Shown here: positions 1 to 7,235 of the stretch, piece after piece
Layout of the letters: every line of letters begins with the position of its first letter
Position numbering within the stretch: the first letter of the stretch is position 1
Source of the DNA: a virus
Length of the DNA stretch: 55,930 bases
IMG/VR virus record: IMGVR_UViG_3300046674_000388
Span: 1-55,930 of that record
Direction: 5' to 3' (one strand)
Program-made: the position numbers and the translations under genes
The notes under the pieces: generated by a model
The model's input: only the letters and a program-made list of their open reading frames with translations
What the model was told of the DNA's origin: nothing
Databases searched by the model: none

Positions 1-1
1 C

Positions 2-313
2 TCCGGCGGCGTGTTCTTGTCGACTGGCCTCGGCTCGGCAACGTCGGTGTCGGCCGGTACGTGGACGTACATCGAGCAGACCCTCACTGCCCCGGCCCTG
101 GCCAGCCAAGCCACCCCGCGGGCCCGCTACGGCGGCACCCCGGCGGCCACGGACATTTGGTACGCGTGGGCGGTCCGCCTGGTGCCGTCCGCGTCGATCG
201 TGTCCACCTCGCCGCAGACGATGACCGTCGTGCGGTCCGTCAACGGCATCGTGAAACCGCAGGCCGCCGGCACCGACGTGAGTCTTGCCCAACCCGCCAT
301 TGCAGCCCTGTAG
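2..313 (+). CDS. C-terminal part of a minor tail protein (partial)
   Basis: The frame is open from base 2 with no start codon or ribosome site of its own, so this is the end of a gene entering from the left. About 104 residues are visible. The first half (with GTWTYIEQTLTAPA) looks like a beta-sandwich carbohydrate-binding fold, and the last half (TVVRSVNGIVKPQAAGTDV) resembles the C-termini of large actinophage minor tail proteins as I know them. The frame is the same one reached by reading on from the incomplete tail gene at the right end (two leftover bases plus base 1 make a codon). Tail identity is inferred from this match and from position; whether sequence is missing between the ends cannot be seen. 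Confidence 0.6.
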   Translation, partial: SGGVFLSTGLGSATSVSAGTWTYIEQTLTAPALASQATPRARYGGTPAATDIWYAWAVRLVPSASIVSTSPQTMTVVRSVNGIVKPQAAGTDVSLAQPAIAAL

Positions 314-321
314 GAGGGGAC

Positions 322-828
322 ATGTCGACCTATCCCGCGATCGCCGCAGGGCAGCGCATCACAGCGTCCCTGCTGACTTCGATGCTGCCCGTGTTCGTCA
401 CCAAGGCGGCGGACGAGCCGGCGACGTCGTCGACCACGTTGCAGAACGATGACGAGCTGTTCCTGACACTCTCTGCGTCTGCCACGTACGCCCTGGACGG
501 CTACCTGATCACGGCCGGTGCGACTGTGACGACCGGCGACCTGAAGATCGACTGGACGGTGCCGAGCGGGACCACGATGAAGTACACGAGCTTCGGCGTC
601 GTGGTGTCGTCTCCGGCGGTTCAGTACGAGGCGACTGTGAACGCGTCCTCGACGGCGAGGCCGATTGGTACGAACGGGTCGTCGGACATGGGTGTGCCGG
701 TCCGGGCGGTGATCATCACGTCGACGACTGCTGGCACGTTGCAGCTGCGGTGGGCTCAGAACACGTCGAGTGCGACGCCGACCATCATCCGTGCAGGGTC
801 GTGGCTGCGGCTGACACGCATCGCGTGA
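322..828 (+). CDS. Small tail-associated structural protein (168 aa)
   Basis: The ATG follows a good ribosome site (GGAGGGGA, 8 bases after the previous stop). The protein begins STYPAIAAGQRITASLL, a phrase I know from short proteins encoded between the large tail protein and the lysis genes of Streptomyces phages. The rest is Thr/Ser/Val-rich and predicted beta, without membrane segments or Cys. It may be a tail-tip or fibre component, perhaps the receptor-facing part, but no domain is recognised. Translation is probably coupled to the tail gene upstream. Confidence 0.6.
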   Translation: MSTYPAIAAGQRITASLLTSMLPVFVTKAADEPATSSTTLQNDDELFLTLSASATYALDGYLITAGATVTTGDLKIDWTVPSGTTMKYTSFGVVVSSPAVQYEATVNASSTARPIGTNGSSDMGVPVRAVIITSTTAGTLQLRWAQNTSSATPTIIRAGSWLRLTRIA

Positions 829-907
829 TTCTGCTGGTCATGGGCTTGTTCGGGCTCGTCCCTACGATGCGCATCATCTGACACATCCGCATCTGGTCGG
901 GGGTCTT

Positions 908-2020
908 GTGTATCGAATTCGCCGCATGCTTGTGGCTGGCCTGCTCGCTGTGACTGCCTTGTTCGGCGGGGTGGGTGTCCCTTCGGCGGTCGCGGACGTG
1001 CCTGCCCCGGTCACTATCAGCGGCCTGGATCTGCATGACGGGCACGTGCTGCAGGTCGACGGCGTGTTCTATCTGTACGGGACGATGTACGCCTGCGGGT
1101 ACTCCTGGTACACCTCGGGTACCCCCTGGTGCGGCTTCGGGGTGTCGACGTCGTCCTCGCTGTCCGGCCCGTGGAGCACGCCCGTCCGGCTGTTCAGCCC
1201 GAACGATATCGACCCGTGGACGGGCACCACGTGGACAGTGGAGTGCGGCGGAACCGGGGCCGGCTGCTTCAACCCGCGCATGCTCCTGCGCCGCGGGTGG
1301 GGCCAGAACGACGACGTGCCCATCCTCTGGTTCAACAGCCCGGCCGACTACACCCGCAACCACGCCAACGCCTACAACGTCATGGGCTGCACCTCGTTGA
1401 CCGGACCGTGCGGGCCGTCCGCCCCCGGCGGCCACGGCAGCTACAACAAGCCCAGCCTGTCGGTCTGTTCGGGCAACGGTGACTTCTCCCTGATCACCAT
1501 CCCCGGCCAGCAGCCCGCCATCGTCTGCACCATGCCCGGCTCCGTCGGCCTCAACATCGAGCGCCTCGCCTACTCCGGCAGCAACGGCGACGGCTACGGC
1601 ACCAGGTCCCTCGCTGGGCTCACCGCGATCGAGGGCCCCGGCATGTGGCAGGACACAGCGACCGGCACGTGGGCCATGACCTACAGCGACCCGAACTGCG
1701 GCTACTGCACCGGCGTCCCGGCAGGCTACGCGACCGCGCCGAGCCCGTACGGCCCGTGGACCGCGCCCGGCAACGCCGCCGCCGCCGGCAACGTGCTGTA
1801 CGGCCGCCGGGACTTCAGCCCGTCCTCCTGCGGCGGCCAGCCCCGCACCGTCAGCGTCCTCGACGGCGTTCCGTGGCAGGTCATCGACCTGTGGAAGGGG
1901 ACGCCGAACGAAACGACGGCCGGCGTCCACCTGGAGCCGCTCACCTACCGGCCCGCCTACGGCAGCACCGGCGACGGCGGCCTCTGGCGCCCCGCCCTCG
2001 CACCCCTCACCTGCACCTGA
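908..2020 (+). CDS. Secreted five-bladed propeller protein, GH43-like
   Basis: 370 residues with a textbook Sec signal: basic start (YRIRR), hydrophobic core at about 8-24 and an AVA cleavage motif near residue 29. The mature part opens with LDLHDGHVLQVDGVFYLYGT, the first-blade phrase typical of GH43-type glycosidases, followed by aromatic and Gly-rich blades and about fifteen Cys, fitting an exported, disulphide-bonded protein. Acidic residues occur in blade-like contexts (D1201 region NDIDPW), but the catalytic set cannot be assigned, so it could be binding only. The GTG start follows GGGGGTCTT. It lies between tail and endolysin genes. A signal peptide is unusual for a virion part, so it may be a lysogenic conversion factor, or a glycan-degrading enzyme helping release or entry. 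Confidence 0.6.
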   Translation: MYRIRRMLVAGLLAVTALFGGVGVPSAVADVPAPVTISGLDLHDGHVLQVDGVFYLYGTMYACGYSWYTSGTPWCGFGVSTSSSLSGPWSTPVRLFSPNDIDPWTGTTWTVECGGTGAGCFNPRMLLRRGWGQNDDVPILWFNSPADYTRNHANAYNVMGCTSLTGPCGPSAPGGHGSYNKPSLSVCSGNGDFSLITIPGQQPAIVCTMPGSVGLNIERLAYSGSNGDGYGTRSLAGLTAIEGPGMWQDTATGTWAMTYSDPNCGYCTGVPAGYATAPSPYGPWTAPGNAAAAGNVLYGRRDFSPSSCGGQPRTVSVLDGVPWQVIDLWKGTPNETTAGVHLEPLTYRPAYGSTGDGGLWRPALAPLTCT

Positions 2021-2034
2021 CCGGAGGACCACTC

Positions 2035-2928
2035 ATGCCCGACCTCTACATGCCCGGCGCCGAGCTGCACATCCTCGACAACGCGCCGATGAACGGCGAC
2101 GGCGGCGCCCGCGTCATCTGGCACGTCACCTGGGACAAGAACGCCACAGCGGCGGCCCCCGCCGACCTGGTGCCGCTCTCGAACCTCGTCGGCTATTTCA
2201 CCGGCGGCGGCAAGGGTGCGGCACCGCACCTGCTGTGGGACCCGTTCACCGGCAAGATCGTCCAGTTCTTCCCGGCCACGTCCCGCTCCAAGTCGGTCAT
2301 CAACGCGCCCGGCGGCGTCGAGACGAACCGCAAGGGCGACACCTGCATCCAGATCGAAGTGCTGTTCTTCCCGCACTGCCGGGTCAACGGCAAGGCCTAC
2401 GCCACCGTCGCCGACACCCCGTGCCTCGGACTCGACAAGATCATGGCGTGGCTCCGCTCCTGGGGTGTGCCGAATGTCTGGCCGATGGGCGCCCCCACCT
2501 GGTCGTCCAACCGCAACGCCACGATCTGGAACACGAAGAGCGGCCACTACGGGCACTCCCAGATCCCGGAGAACGACCACACCGACCCGGGCCCCATGCC
2601 GCCCCTGTTCACCGCGGCCCCGCCGGCGAAGCCCACCCCGCCCCCCACTCCGCCGAAGACCACGCACCCGGCACCTGCCTACGCGGCATACGACGGACGG
2701 CCCATCAGCGACTTCACCGCGACCGAACGCGCCCGCATGTGGCAGGCCTACATGGCGTGGCGCGGCTGGCCCATCACCGTCGACGGCCGCTACGGCCCGG
2801 CGTCCGCCGCCGTGTGCCGCGCCTTCCAGACGGAGTGCAACGCCCAGGGAACTCCCGTCGGCAAGGTCGACGGGGTCATCGGCCCCCGCACGTGGGCCGC
2901 CACCCAGTCCAAGCCCCTCACCAAGTAG
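2035..2928 (+). CDS. Endolysin: amidase plus peptidoglycan-binding domain
   Basis: 297 residues. The N-terminal part (about 8-190) has the order expected of a PGRP/Amidase_2 fold: RVIWHVTWDKN near residue 25, IQIEV near 105, and SGHYGHSQIPENDHTDPG near 170-187, which supplies His and Asp positions for zinc. It should cleave the N-acetylmuramoyl-L-alanine bond. A Pro-rich linker (about 193-220) leads to a C-terminal peptidoglycan-binding domain (ITVDGRYGPASAAV and KVDGVIGPRTW). There is no signal peptide, so export through the holin that follows is expected. The ribosome site is CCGGAGGACC. The family call is strong; the exact zinc ligands are inferred. Confidence 0.85.
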   Translation: MPDLYMPGAELHILDNAPMNGDGGARVIWHVTWDKNATAAAPADLVPLSNLVGYFTGGGKGAAPHLLWDPFTGKIVQFFPATSRSKSVINAPGGVETNRKGDTCIQIEVLFFPHCRVNGKAYATVADTPCLGLDKIMAWLRSWGVPNVWPMGAPTWSSNRNATIWNTKSGHYGHSQIPENDHTDPGPMPPLFTAAPPAKPTPPPTPPKTTHPAPAYAAYDGRPISDFTATERARMWQAYMAWRGWPITVDGRYGPASAAVCRAFQTECNAQGTPVGKVDGVIGPRTWAATQSKPLTK

Positions 2929-2939
2929 GAGACCCCCAC

Positions 2940-3314
2940 ATGATTCGCATCTTCGGCAGAGAGCCCGCCCTGCTCCTCGCGTTCCTCGCCGGCCTGGTCA
3001 AGCTCGGCACCGCGTTCGGCCTCGAGGTGTCGACGGACCAGCAGGCCGTCGTCAACGCCGCCGCGGCCGCCGCGGTCGGCCTGTGGGTGGCGTTCAAGGT
3101 GTCCGACGGCCTCAGCGCCGCGGTCCTCGGCTTCATCCAGGCGGCGGTGGCGCTCGCCGTCGGCTTCGGCCTGCAGTGGTCCGCCGACCAGCAGTCCATC
3201 GCCATGACCGTCGCGGCCGCAGCTGTCGCCATGTTCGTCCGCACCCAGGTCACCGCGCCGGTGCCCGCCGGCCCGGTGAAGTCATTGCCCGCAGGCGACA
3301 CCCAGGGTGGATGA
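2940..3314 (+). CDS. Putative holin
   Basis: 124 residues with an RIFGREPALLLAFLAGLV start and three hydrophobic stretches (about 10-30, 38-56, 60-80, with a further Ala-rich stretch at 85-100). Repeated phrases VSTDQQAVVNAAAAAAVG and WSADQQSIAMTVAAAAVA suggest an internal duplication of about 45 residues. Position just after the endolysin, with a ribosome site GGAGACCCCCAC, is that of actinophage holins. It would oligomerise in the membrane and let the endolysin reach the wall. The C-terminal tail is Pro/Gly-rich and presumably cytoplasmic. Confidence 0.7.
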   Translation: MIRIFGREPALLLAFLAGLVKLGTAFGLEVSTDQQAVVNAAAAAAVGLWVAFKVSDGLSAAVLGFIQAAVALAVGFGLQWSADQQSIAMTVAAAAVAMFVRTQVTAPVPAGPVKSLPAGDTQGG

Positions 3315-3642
3315 GCTGGCAGGCCTCGGCATTGTCCAGGGCGGCGCTGCTGCCGTCCTGGGCATCGTCGTGCTGTTCATACTGCTCGGCCGGCTCGTGC
3401 CCCGCCGGGCGGTCGATGACCTGAGGGCCGACTACCAGTCCCGCATCGCGGAGCTCATCTCCGAGCGGGACATGTGGCGGACCGCGCACGCCGTGTCCGA
3501 GGAAGCCCGGCATGAGGACCAGCAGCAGGCGCGTGAGCTGCTGGAGTTCGGACGCACAACCAATCACCTCCTGCAGTCGCTGCCTCGCCCCGCCCTTGGG
3601 GAGGTGTCCGATGCGCCGGTGGCTGAGGATGTGGCGTCGTAG
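3307..3642 (+). CDS. Membrane-anchored coiled-coil protein of the lysis cluster
   Basis: 111 residues from a GTG overlapping the end of the holin gene. One membrane span (about 13-30, AAAVLGIVVLFILLG) is followed by RR and then a charged helix (about 35-90) predicted to form a coiled coil. This single-span plus helix layout is common beside actinophage holins, where such proteins are suggested to be second holins or holin regulators. No enzymatic motif is present. Confidence 0.6.
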   Translation: MDELAGLGIVQGGAAAVLGIVVLFILLGRLVPRRAVDDLRADYQSRIAELISERDMWRTAHAVSEEARHEDQQQARELLEFGRTTNHLLQSLPRPALGEVSDAPVAEDVAS

Positions 3643-3850
3643 CGGCAGAGTGTCCCTGGTCCGGCGGACGCCGAAGCCGACGCCGGGCCAGCGGGACGCG
3701 GCCCGCGCCGTGCACCGCGCTGAGTGCGCGCGCGAGGAATCCCGCGGCCGCCGGCCGGAGGTGGACCAGGTCGCCGCAGCCCTTCGTCGACACCGCACGG
3801 AGAACCACTTCGCGGAACGCTTCCGCTTGACCATGGAGGGGGGCGCCTGA
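3611..3850 (+). CDS. Small basic phage protein, DUF7620-like
   Basis: 79 residues, start chosen at an ATG preceded by GGGAGG at 5 bases; it overlaps the end of the previous gene by 32 bases in another frame. It is very Arg-rich and helical, with a C-terminal phrase RRHRTENHFAERFRLTM that resembles a short family found next to lysis genes in Streptomyces phages (I recall it as DUF7620, from memory). Function unknown. The next gene starts at its last base (TGATG). Confidence 0.55.
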   Translation: MRRWLRMWRRSGRVSLVRRTPKPTPGQRDAARAVHRAECAREESRGRRPEVDQVAAALRRHRTENHFAERFRLTMEGGA

Positions 3851-4170
3851 TGGACGCTGCCCAGCTTGCCAACCTCGCGGGATCGGCGTTCCTGTGCACG
3901 GCAGCGCTGGCCGCCGCGGTGGTCTACCAGGTGAAGGCGCGCTGGTGGAAGTCGCTGATGGGCCGGCACTTCATGGGTGTCAACGCCGGCCTGGCGATGC
4001 TTGGCCTGTACACGCTGCTGATGTCGCTCGTGTGGCAGGCAGGGCCGATGGCTGCGGCCCTTCGCGTCGTCCGGACCGTCGTGACGGTCTTTCTCGGGGT
4101 CATGATGCTGCTGCGGGTGGTCCTGATGGTTCGGGCGGAGGACCCGCCGGACGAGGACCGGGAACAGTGA
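3850..4170 (+). CDS. Three-span membrane protein
   Basis: 106 residues with hydrophobic helices at about 8-27, 44-62 and 68-95, then an acidic tail (EDPPDEDREQ). It is translationally coupled to the preceding gene (TGATG). It is the last rightward gene of the lysis cluster and could be a holin-like or superinfection-related protein. No motif settles its role. Confidence 0.6.
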   Translation: MDAAQLANLAGSAFLCTAALAAAVVYQVKARWWKSLMGRHFMGVNAGLAMLGLYTLLMSLVWQAGPMAAALRVVRTVVTVFLGVMMLLRVVLMVRAEDPPDEDREQ

Positions 4171-4186
4171 AAGGCTCTTACCCTCG

Positions 4187-4226
4187 ATAACCTTCCTTAT
4201 CAAGGCTTATTGATAGGCTGTCAGGC
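4187..4226 (+). promoter_or_regulatory. AT-rich inverted repeat in front of the tyrosine recombinase
   Basis: An AT-rich patch in a GC-rich genome. Arms CCTTATCAA (4195-4203) and TTGATAGG (4210-4217) form a near-perfect dyad. TAGGCT at 4215-4220 could be a -10 box placing transcription start at or near the ATG at 4227, which has no ribosome site, so a leaderless message is possible. It could be an operator, an arm-type integrase site or part of attP. All readings are inference. Confidence 0.4.
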
Positions 4227-5267
4227 ATGGACAACGACCGGCTCCCGGCCGTCATCGACGCCGAACTCCTGCCCGACACCACGGGATCTGTCGAGCACAC
4301 GCTCACACCCGAGGCAGCCGCCCTCCTCGATGCCGCCGACGCCGCCAACACCAAGCTCGCCTACAGCCGCCAGTGGGGCGCCTTCCACAGCTGGTGCCAG
4401 GACCACGGCGTCACCGCCCTGCCCGCCACCTCGAAGACGCTCGCCAACTACGTCGGGCACCTCGCCACCACCCCGTCAGCGCGAACCGGCCGCACCCCGG
4501 CTCCCAGCAGCATCGAGCAGGCCATCGCCGTCATCCGCTCCGCCCACAAGCACGCCGGACACAAGGGCCACCCGGACACCACCGAGGCACTGAAAGCGCT
4601 GAAGGCGTACAGGAAGCAGCTCGCCAACACCGGGCAGCGCAAGCGCAAGGCCCCACCCATCACCCTCGCCAAGGTCCGGCTCCTCGTCGAGTCCTGCGAC
4701 CCGGGCACGCTCGCCGGACTCCGCGACCGCGCCATCCTCGTCCTCGGCTTCGCCATGATGGCCCGCCGCTCCGAACTCGCCGGCCTCCACCTGGAGGACG
4801 TCGTCGAGGACGACAGCGGCGACCTGACGATCCTGGTCCGCTCCTCGAAGACCGACCAGGCAGGCGAGGGCGTCGAGGTCATCGTGCCGCGTGGCGTCCA
4901 CGACGGCACCGATCCGGTCCGCGTCGTCCGTGCCTACCGGCAGGCCCTCGCAGCCCGAGGCATCACCACCGGCCGGCTCCTGCGCGCCATCAACCAGTGG
5001 GACCAGGTGAGCCACGACTCGATGTCCGGGGGTGCCATCAACGAGATGGTGCAGCGCCGGGCTGCCGTCGCACTGCCCGGGGATGGGCTGGCGTACACCG
5101 CGCACGGTTTCCGGGCGGGTGGGGCGACCGAGGCGTACCGCAACAAGGCGCCGATCTCGTCGATCCGCATGCAGGGCCGGTGGGCGGAGAACTCGCCGCA
5201 GGTGCTGGAGTACATCCGCGCTGTCGACGCGCGCGAGGAGAACCCCATGCGCGGCATCGGCCTGTAG
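4227..5267 (+). CDS. int: Tyrosine recombinase / integrase
   Basis: 346 residues. The N-terminal core-binding (SAM-like) domain spans about 25-135 and the catalytic domain about 145-346. Visible catalytic residues are Arg180 (in ARRSEL), Lys208 (SSKTD), His293 and Arg296 (HGFRAGG), Trp319 in the second-His position (GRW) and the nucleophile Tyr329 (LEYIR). All are present, so the enzyme should be active in strand exchange between attP and attB. The start has no ribosome site and may be leaderless. A strong terminator follows. It is the first of two integrases of different type here; which one integrates the phage cannot be told from sequence. Confidence 0.9.
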   Translation: MDNDRLPAVIDAELLPDTTGSVEHTLTPEAAALLDAADAANTKLAYSRQWGAFHSWCQDHGVTALPATSKTLANYVGHLATTPSARTGRTPAPSSIEQAIAVIRSAHKHAGHKGHPDTTEALKALKAYRKQLANTGQRKRKAPPITLAKVRLLVESCDPGTLAGLRDRAILVLGFAMMARRSELAGLHLEDVVEDDSGDLTILVRSSKTDQAGEGVEVIVPRGVHDGTDPVRVVRAYRQALAARGITTGRLLRAINQWDQVSHDSMSGGAINEMVQRRAAVALPGDGLAYTAHGFRAGGATEAYRNKAPISSIRMQGRWAENSPQVLEYIRAVDAREENPMRGIGL

Positions 5268-5277
5268 AAGCGCCACC

Positions 5278-5307
5278 GCCCCCGCTCGGCTTCGGCCGGG
5301 CGGGGGC
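5278..5307 (+). terminator. Terminator after tyrosine recombinase
   Basis: A 13-bp stem (GCCCCCGCTCGGC with GCCGGGCGGGGGC, one G:U pair) closed by a TTCG tetraloop and followed by ATTT, 10 bases after the stop codon. Confidence 0.8.
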
Positions 5308-5350
5308 ATTTCGTCATGTCCGGGCGACCCGCCCCCTTGATGAATGCGTG

Positions 5351-5407
5351 GTTGCATCTAGCAATCCTTGTTGCTACCTTAGTTTCAACAAGACGAAGCG
5401 GAGGGGA
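5351..5407 (+). promoter_or_regulatory. Promoter/operator region of the 319-aa gene
   Basis: An AT-rich stretch between a terminator and the next start. CTTGTTG (5367-5373) and CAACAAG (5386-5392) are a perfect 7-bp inverted repeat; TTGC (5352-5355) and GCAA (5361-5364) form a smaller one. A ribosome site GGAGGGGA lies at 5400-5407. No convincing -35/-10 pair was fixed. Confidence 0.45.
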
Positions 5408-5409
5408 CC

Positions 5410-6369
5410 ATGGCCAGCACCGAGCAGCTCATCACCCACTACCTGGACCAGGCAGCAGCCTGCGAGCAGGCCAAGACCGAGCTCAAGAAGGACCGCACCC
5501 TGCGCGACAAGGGCGCCGACCTCCGCAAGGCCACCAGCGCCTACACGCTCGCCCAGCGCCGCTGGAACGACGCCGCCCGCCACCTCACCGACGGCAACCT
5601 CTCGGAGGCCGCCAGCCAGGCCGCCGACGCCATCCAGTTCCACATCAAGGGCAACGAGCGCCGGGCCGCACTCCAGGGCGGCGTCGCCGAGTTCCCCCCG
5701 GCAGCCGAGCCGTACGTGGTCCCCCTCGACGAGGCCGACACCGAGGCGATCACCGTCACCGAGACGATCGCCGTCAACGACCCCGACACCGGCGCCGCGC
5801 AGTTCCTGTACCACACGGGTACCACCGCCGACGGCCGCCACGTCGAGATCGGCGAGGACGCAGACAGCGCCGACGCCCCGCACTTCTACCTCCACCCCAG
5901 CGTGGCCTCGGCCCGCGAGGCCACGCTGTCAGCGGTCGTCGACCAACTTCTCGACTGGATCCCCTACGCGGCCAGACACCGCGCAGTCTTTCTCGGCTGG
6001 GGTGATCACCACCGGGTGAGCGCGGTGCCCCACACCGGCCAGACGTGGCGGTCCGCCGTCCGGGACGGCCTGCGGATGTCCTTCACCGAGCATCCGTCCC
6101 GGGCGGAGGCTGTCCAGGCCGCCCTCGGAGAGGCCGAGCAGATCGCCGAACGGCTGATGTCCAGCCAGGACCGGGTAGGGGAACTGGGTGGCCTGTGGCT
6201 GGCCCGCCGAACAGCCGAGGCCAAGGCGGAGGAGTACCAGGCGCGATTCGTCGAGCGGCTGCGCGAGGCCAAGGTGGACCGGGTGGTCGACCGGTACGGG
6301 CAGGTCTCCAACGACGAGTTCGCCCGCATGGCCGGTGTCTCGGTGCAGGCGATCAACAAGATGCTGTGA
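5410..6369 (+). CDS. Helical protein with C-terminal HTH-like end, unknown function
   Basis: 319 residues, soluble, no Cys. The N-terminal 90 residues are charged helix (EQAKTELKKDRTLRDKG). A middle acidic, beta-rich part (about 95-165) is followed by a helical C-terminal part, and the last 25 residues (YGQVSNDEFARMAGVSVQAI) look like a helix-turn-helix. It has its own promoter region and is bounded by terminators on both sides, so it is an independent unit, perhaps expressed in the lysogen. It may be a DNA-binding accessory or a superinfection or defence factor; nothing in the sequence decides. Confidence 0.6.
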   Translation: MASTEQLITHYLDQAAACEQAKTELKKDRTLRDKGADLRKATSAYTLAQRRWNDAARHLTDGNLSEAASQAADAIQFHIKGNERRAALQGGVAEFPPAAEPYVVPLDEADTEAITVTETIAVNDPDTGAAQFLYHTGTTADGRHVEIGEDADSADAPHFYLHPSVASAREATLSAVVDQLLDWIPYAARHRAVFLGWGDHHRVSAVPHTGQTWRSAVRDGLRMSFTEHPSRAEAVQAALGEAEQIAERLMSSQDRVGELGGLWLARRTAEAKAEEYQARFVERLREAKVDRVVDRYGQVSNDEFARMAGVSVQAINKML

Positions 6370-6375
6370 CAGGCC

Positions 6376-6409
6376 ACCGCCCCGCTCTCCTCCGGGAGGA
6401 CGGGGCGGT
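6376..6409 (+). terminator. Terminator after the 319-aa gene
   Basis: Outer arms ACCGCCCCG and CGGGGCGGT enclose a further TCTCC/GGAGG stem with a TCCG loop; it begins 7 bases after the stop codon. Its symmetry means it can also stop leftward transcription from the GntR side. Confidence 0.8.
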
Positions 6410-6423
6410 TCGCGTGTCTGGGG

Positions 6424-6620
6424 TCAGCCTGCGTCGCGTACGGCGTCGATGAGGGCCTGCCACGTCTGGTGGTGACACCTCTCGGTGCGGGCCTGCTCCC
6501 AGATGGGGCAGGCTCGACATCCTCGCCGGCACGGGCGGCGGTTTCCATGGCGAGCTCGGCCTGGCGGGCGAGACGGTGGAGGGCGATCAGGTCATCGGGG
6601 ATGGCGAGGGCTGCTGGCAC
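6424..6620 (-). pseudogene. Small protein gene with an apparent frameshift
   Basis: On the minus strand a GTG at 6620 opens a frame reading PAALAIPDDLIALHRLARQ and onward to about 6510, typical of a small helical phage protein. The same frame then turns into Arg/Pro-rich nonsense that runs antisense into the 319-aa gene. A second frame from about 6515 reads ACPIWEQARTERCHHQTWQ and ends DAVRDAG at a stop (6426-6424) just before the shared terminator. The two halves look like one gene split by a one-base shift near 6505-6520. It sits 15 bases downstream of the GntR gene. It could be a real mutation or a sequencing error. Confidence 0.5.
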
Positions 6621-6635
6621 CTGGCCATCGTACGG

Positions 6636-6866
6636 TCAGCCCCGCAGCGCAACGAAGGACCCCAGCCCCGGTTCGGTGTACACCAGCCCTTCGGCCCGCA
6701 GCGCCTTGTGGACCTTCTGGCTGGTCGCGGTGGCGATCCCGAATTCACTCTGCAGTTGCAGTACGGACGGGATCCGGCTGCCGGCCGGGTACTCACCGGA
6801 CTCGATGCGCTCGGCAATGACGTCACGGACCTGCCGCCACCGGGGCACGTCGGGTTGGAACTCCAT
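6636..6866 (-). CDS. GntR-family transcriptional regulator (winged-helix only)
   Basis: 76 residues from the ATG at 6866; a longer frame to 6941 exists but would read through the operator-like region. The protein is a full GntR winged helix: PRWRQVRDVIAERIESGEYP, then IPSVLQLQSEFGIATATSQK as the recognition helices, and LVYTEPGLGSFVAL as the wing. No effector domain follows, as in KorSA-type regulators of actinomycete plasmids and short phage GntR proteins. It faces the rightward genes from 7023 and probably represses its own and the divergent promoter. Confidence 0.8.
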   Translation of the reverse strand: MEFQPDVPRWRQVRDVIAERIESGEYPAGSRIPSVLQLQSEFGIATATSQKVHKALRAEGLVYTEPGLGSFVALRG

Positions 6867-6887
6867 GCCAGGACCGTAGGCAGACCA

Positions 6888-6945
6888 TGCCATACCAGGC
6901 GAGATGTGGCATACCTGCCATGGTGTAGCACGCCATAGCATGGTG
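6888..6945. promoter_or_regulatory. Operator-like repeats between GntR gene and rightward genes
   Basis: TGCCATACC (6888-6896) and TGGCATACC (6907-6915) are near-identical direct repeats 19 bp apart. The second is also part of a dyad, TGGCATACCTGCCA (6907-6920). CATGGTG recurs at 6919 and 6939. Spacing by about two helical turns fits a dimeric GntR repressor. Binding is inferred. Confidence 0.5.
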
Positions 6946-7022
6946 CCCTACGCTGAGCACGAGAAAGGCCCCGCAGCCGTGTCACCGGCCCGGGGCGTGG
7001 ACGACCCTACGGAGGTCGACAG

Positions 7023-7235
7023 ATGCAGGCTACCCGGCCACCCGAGCTGGCGGCAGCCCTCGACGGCGACACCCTGACCCGCGACCAGCTGCATGCCGAG
7101 GCGTGCCGGTACGACGGGGTGCACGTCGGGCCCCTCGCCCCCGCCGGCCACGTCTACACGACGCCGGCCGAGCCCGGCGAGCCGCTCGGCTGGGCAGTTG
7201 CCGCGTGCCTGCCGTGCGCAAGGAGGGTGGCATGA
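7023..7235 (+). CDS. Small phage protein, 70 aa, unknown
   Basis: The ATG is preceded by GGAGGTCGAC. 70 residues with three Cys (ACRYDG, ACLPCARR), the last pair a CxxC that might bind zinc with a partner. It is the first rightward gene beyond the GntR operator region and overlaps the next gene by ATGA. Confidence 0.55.
   Translation: MQATRPPELAAALDGDTLTRDQLHAEACRYDGVHVGPLAPAGHVYTTPAEPGEPLGWAVAACLPCARRVA

Noticed and set aside
785-2032. 415-codon minus-strand frame over the propeller gene
   Set aside because: Mirror composition (Ala/Arg/Gly/Val) and no domain; the plus-strand gene has a signal peptide and fold phrases.
6942-7022. Hairpin GCCCCG/CGGGGC before the 70-aa gene
   Set aside because: Short arms with a long loop in GC-rich sequence; too weak to list as a terminator.
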